From contig CAVQNU010000006.1 of the NCBI GenBank assembly GCA_963714255.1, positions 186,001-250,000 of the forward strand: DNA of 64,000 bases. Direction: 5' to 3'. The translations under genes were made by a program, and so were the position numbers. The DNA comes from Rhodovastum sp963714255. Its GTDB lineage: Bacteria; Pseudomonadota; Alphaproteobacteria; Acetobacterales; Acetobacteraceae. The notes below the pieces were generated by a model. The model had not been told where the DNA came from. It saw only the letters and a list, made by a program, of their open reading frames with translations, and searched no databases. This document shows, piece by piece, positions 63,634-64,000 of the stretch; the stretch's first letter is position 1, and each line of letters opens with the position of its first letter.

Positions 63634-64000
63634 ATGGCCTACGCAGACGAATACGGCACCGTGCAGAAGCTGCTGCACTGGCTGGTTGCCTTGCTGGTGG
63701 TGGGGCAGGTGGCGCTCGGATTGTGGATGCAGTCGCTCGCGCCGCAAGACCCGACCCTGCCGGGCTTGTTCCCGCTGCATGACGAACTCGGGGCGACGAT
63801 TCTGGTCCTGGTGCTGCTGCGCCTGCTGGTGCGCCTGATCGTGGGCGTTCCCGCGCTGCCGCGTGGCACGCCGCGCTGGGTGGACTCGCTGTCCCATCTC
63901 AACCACCGGCTGCTGTACCTGGTGCTGATCCTGCAACCGGTGATTGGCTACCTGGCCAAGAGCGCGCACGGCCATGGCCTGTCGCTGTTCGGCTATTACA
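63634..64000 (+). CDS. Cytochrome b561 family protein, 3' truncated by window end
   Basis: The visible 122 residues start MAYADEYGTVQKLLHWLVAL at ATG 63634 with AGGAGA upstream. His15 (LLHW) and a later His in the helix-2 region HDELGATILVLVLLRLLVRL are the usual heme b ligands. HLNHRLLYLVLILQPVIGYL follows. Proteins of this type are inner-membrane di-heme cytochromes, such as the CybB superoxide:ubiquinone oxidoreductase, that exchange electrons with quinones. The last helix and stop lie outside the window. Confidence 0.9.
   Translation, partial: MAYADEYGTVQKLLHWLVALLVVGQVALGLWMQSLAPQDPTLPGLFPLHDELGATILVLVLLRLLVRLIVGVPALPRGTPRWVDSLSHLNHRLLYLVLILQPVIGYLAKSAHGHGLSLFGYY

Overview
The window is high-GC, gene-dense bacterial chromosome. 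The gene complement fits an alphaproteobacterium of the Rhodospirillales, probably Acetobacteraceae-like: DUF2312/GapR, DUF1244, HD-GYP and hybrid kinases, and GC-rich palindromic repeats between genes. This assignment is inference from gene content; there is no rRNA or other phylogenetic marker. No tRNA, rRNA, CRISPR or prophage was found.

Layout. 1-3 kb: 3' part of a hybrid histidine kinase and an overlapping REC/HD-GYP regulator. 3-9.6 kb: Cys-rich repeat protein, periplasmic rhodanese, Pal-like lipoprotein with an apparent frameshift, Ada, pyruvate kinase, DUF1244 and DUF2312. 9.6-18.9 kb: 2-hydroxyacid dehydrogenase, KdgT-type permease, FAD amino-acid-oxidase-like protein divergent from a five-gene peptide-type ABC operon. 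A 30-bp tandem array sits between the two permease genes of that operon. 18.9-20.4 kb: aldehyde dehydrogenase.

20.6-36.1 kb is the most interesting part, a tightly packed minus-strand block. In transcription order it runs DUF1329, DUF1302, RND/MMPL permease, YCF48/BNR-like protein, then the quinohemoprotein amine dehydrogenase (QHNDH) genes: diheme alpha subunit, radical SAM maturase QhpD, gamma peptide QhpC, beta subunit, ABC exporter QhpF and subtilisin-like QhpE. It ends with two U32-family proteins resembling UbiU/UbiV. The flavin monooxygenase QhpG, known to hydroxylate the CTQ tryptophan, is absent from the window. The U32 pair overlaps qhpE and is a candidate alternative, O2-independent hydroxylase. 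Amines oxidised to aldehydes by QHNDH could be passed to the neighbouring aldehyde dehydrogenase.

36.1-37.2 kb is gene-poor and holds a broken IS4-like transposase. 37.2-51.3 kb is a surface polysaccharide locus: rfbBACD with a GT2 on the minus strand, then an acyltransferase and large modular glycosyltransferases with WbsX/GH99-like domains on both strands. 51.4-64 kb holds a small membrane protein, HAD phosphatase, acyl-CoA synthetase, a hybrid kinase divergent from an OmpR-type regulator, a single-domain regulator, GST, a DUF4239-like membrane protein, ManC, a DUF429-like protein and the start of a cytochrome b561.

Two features recur across the window. One is a family of about ten nested palindromic elements between genes, some of which supply the 3' ends of flanking genes. 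The other is three genes (pal, qhpD and a glycosyltransferase) that each carry exactly one extra nucleotide.
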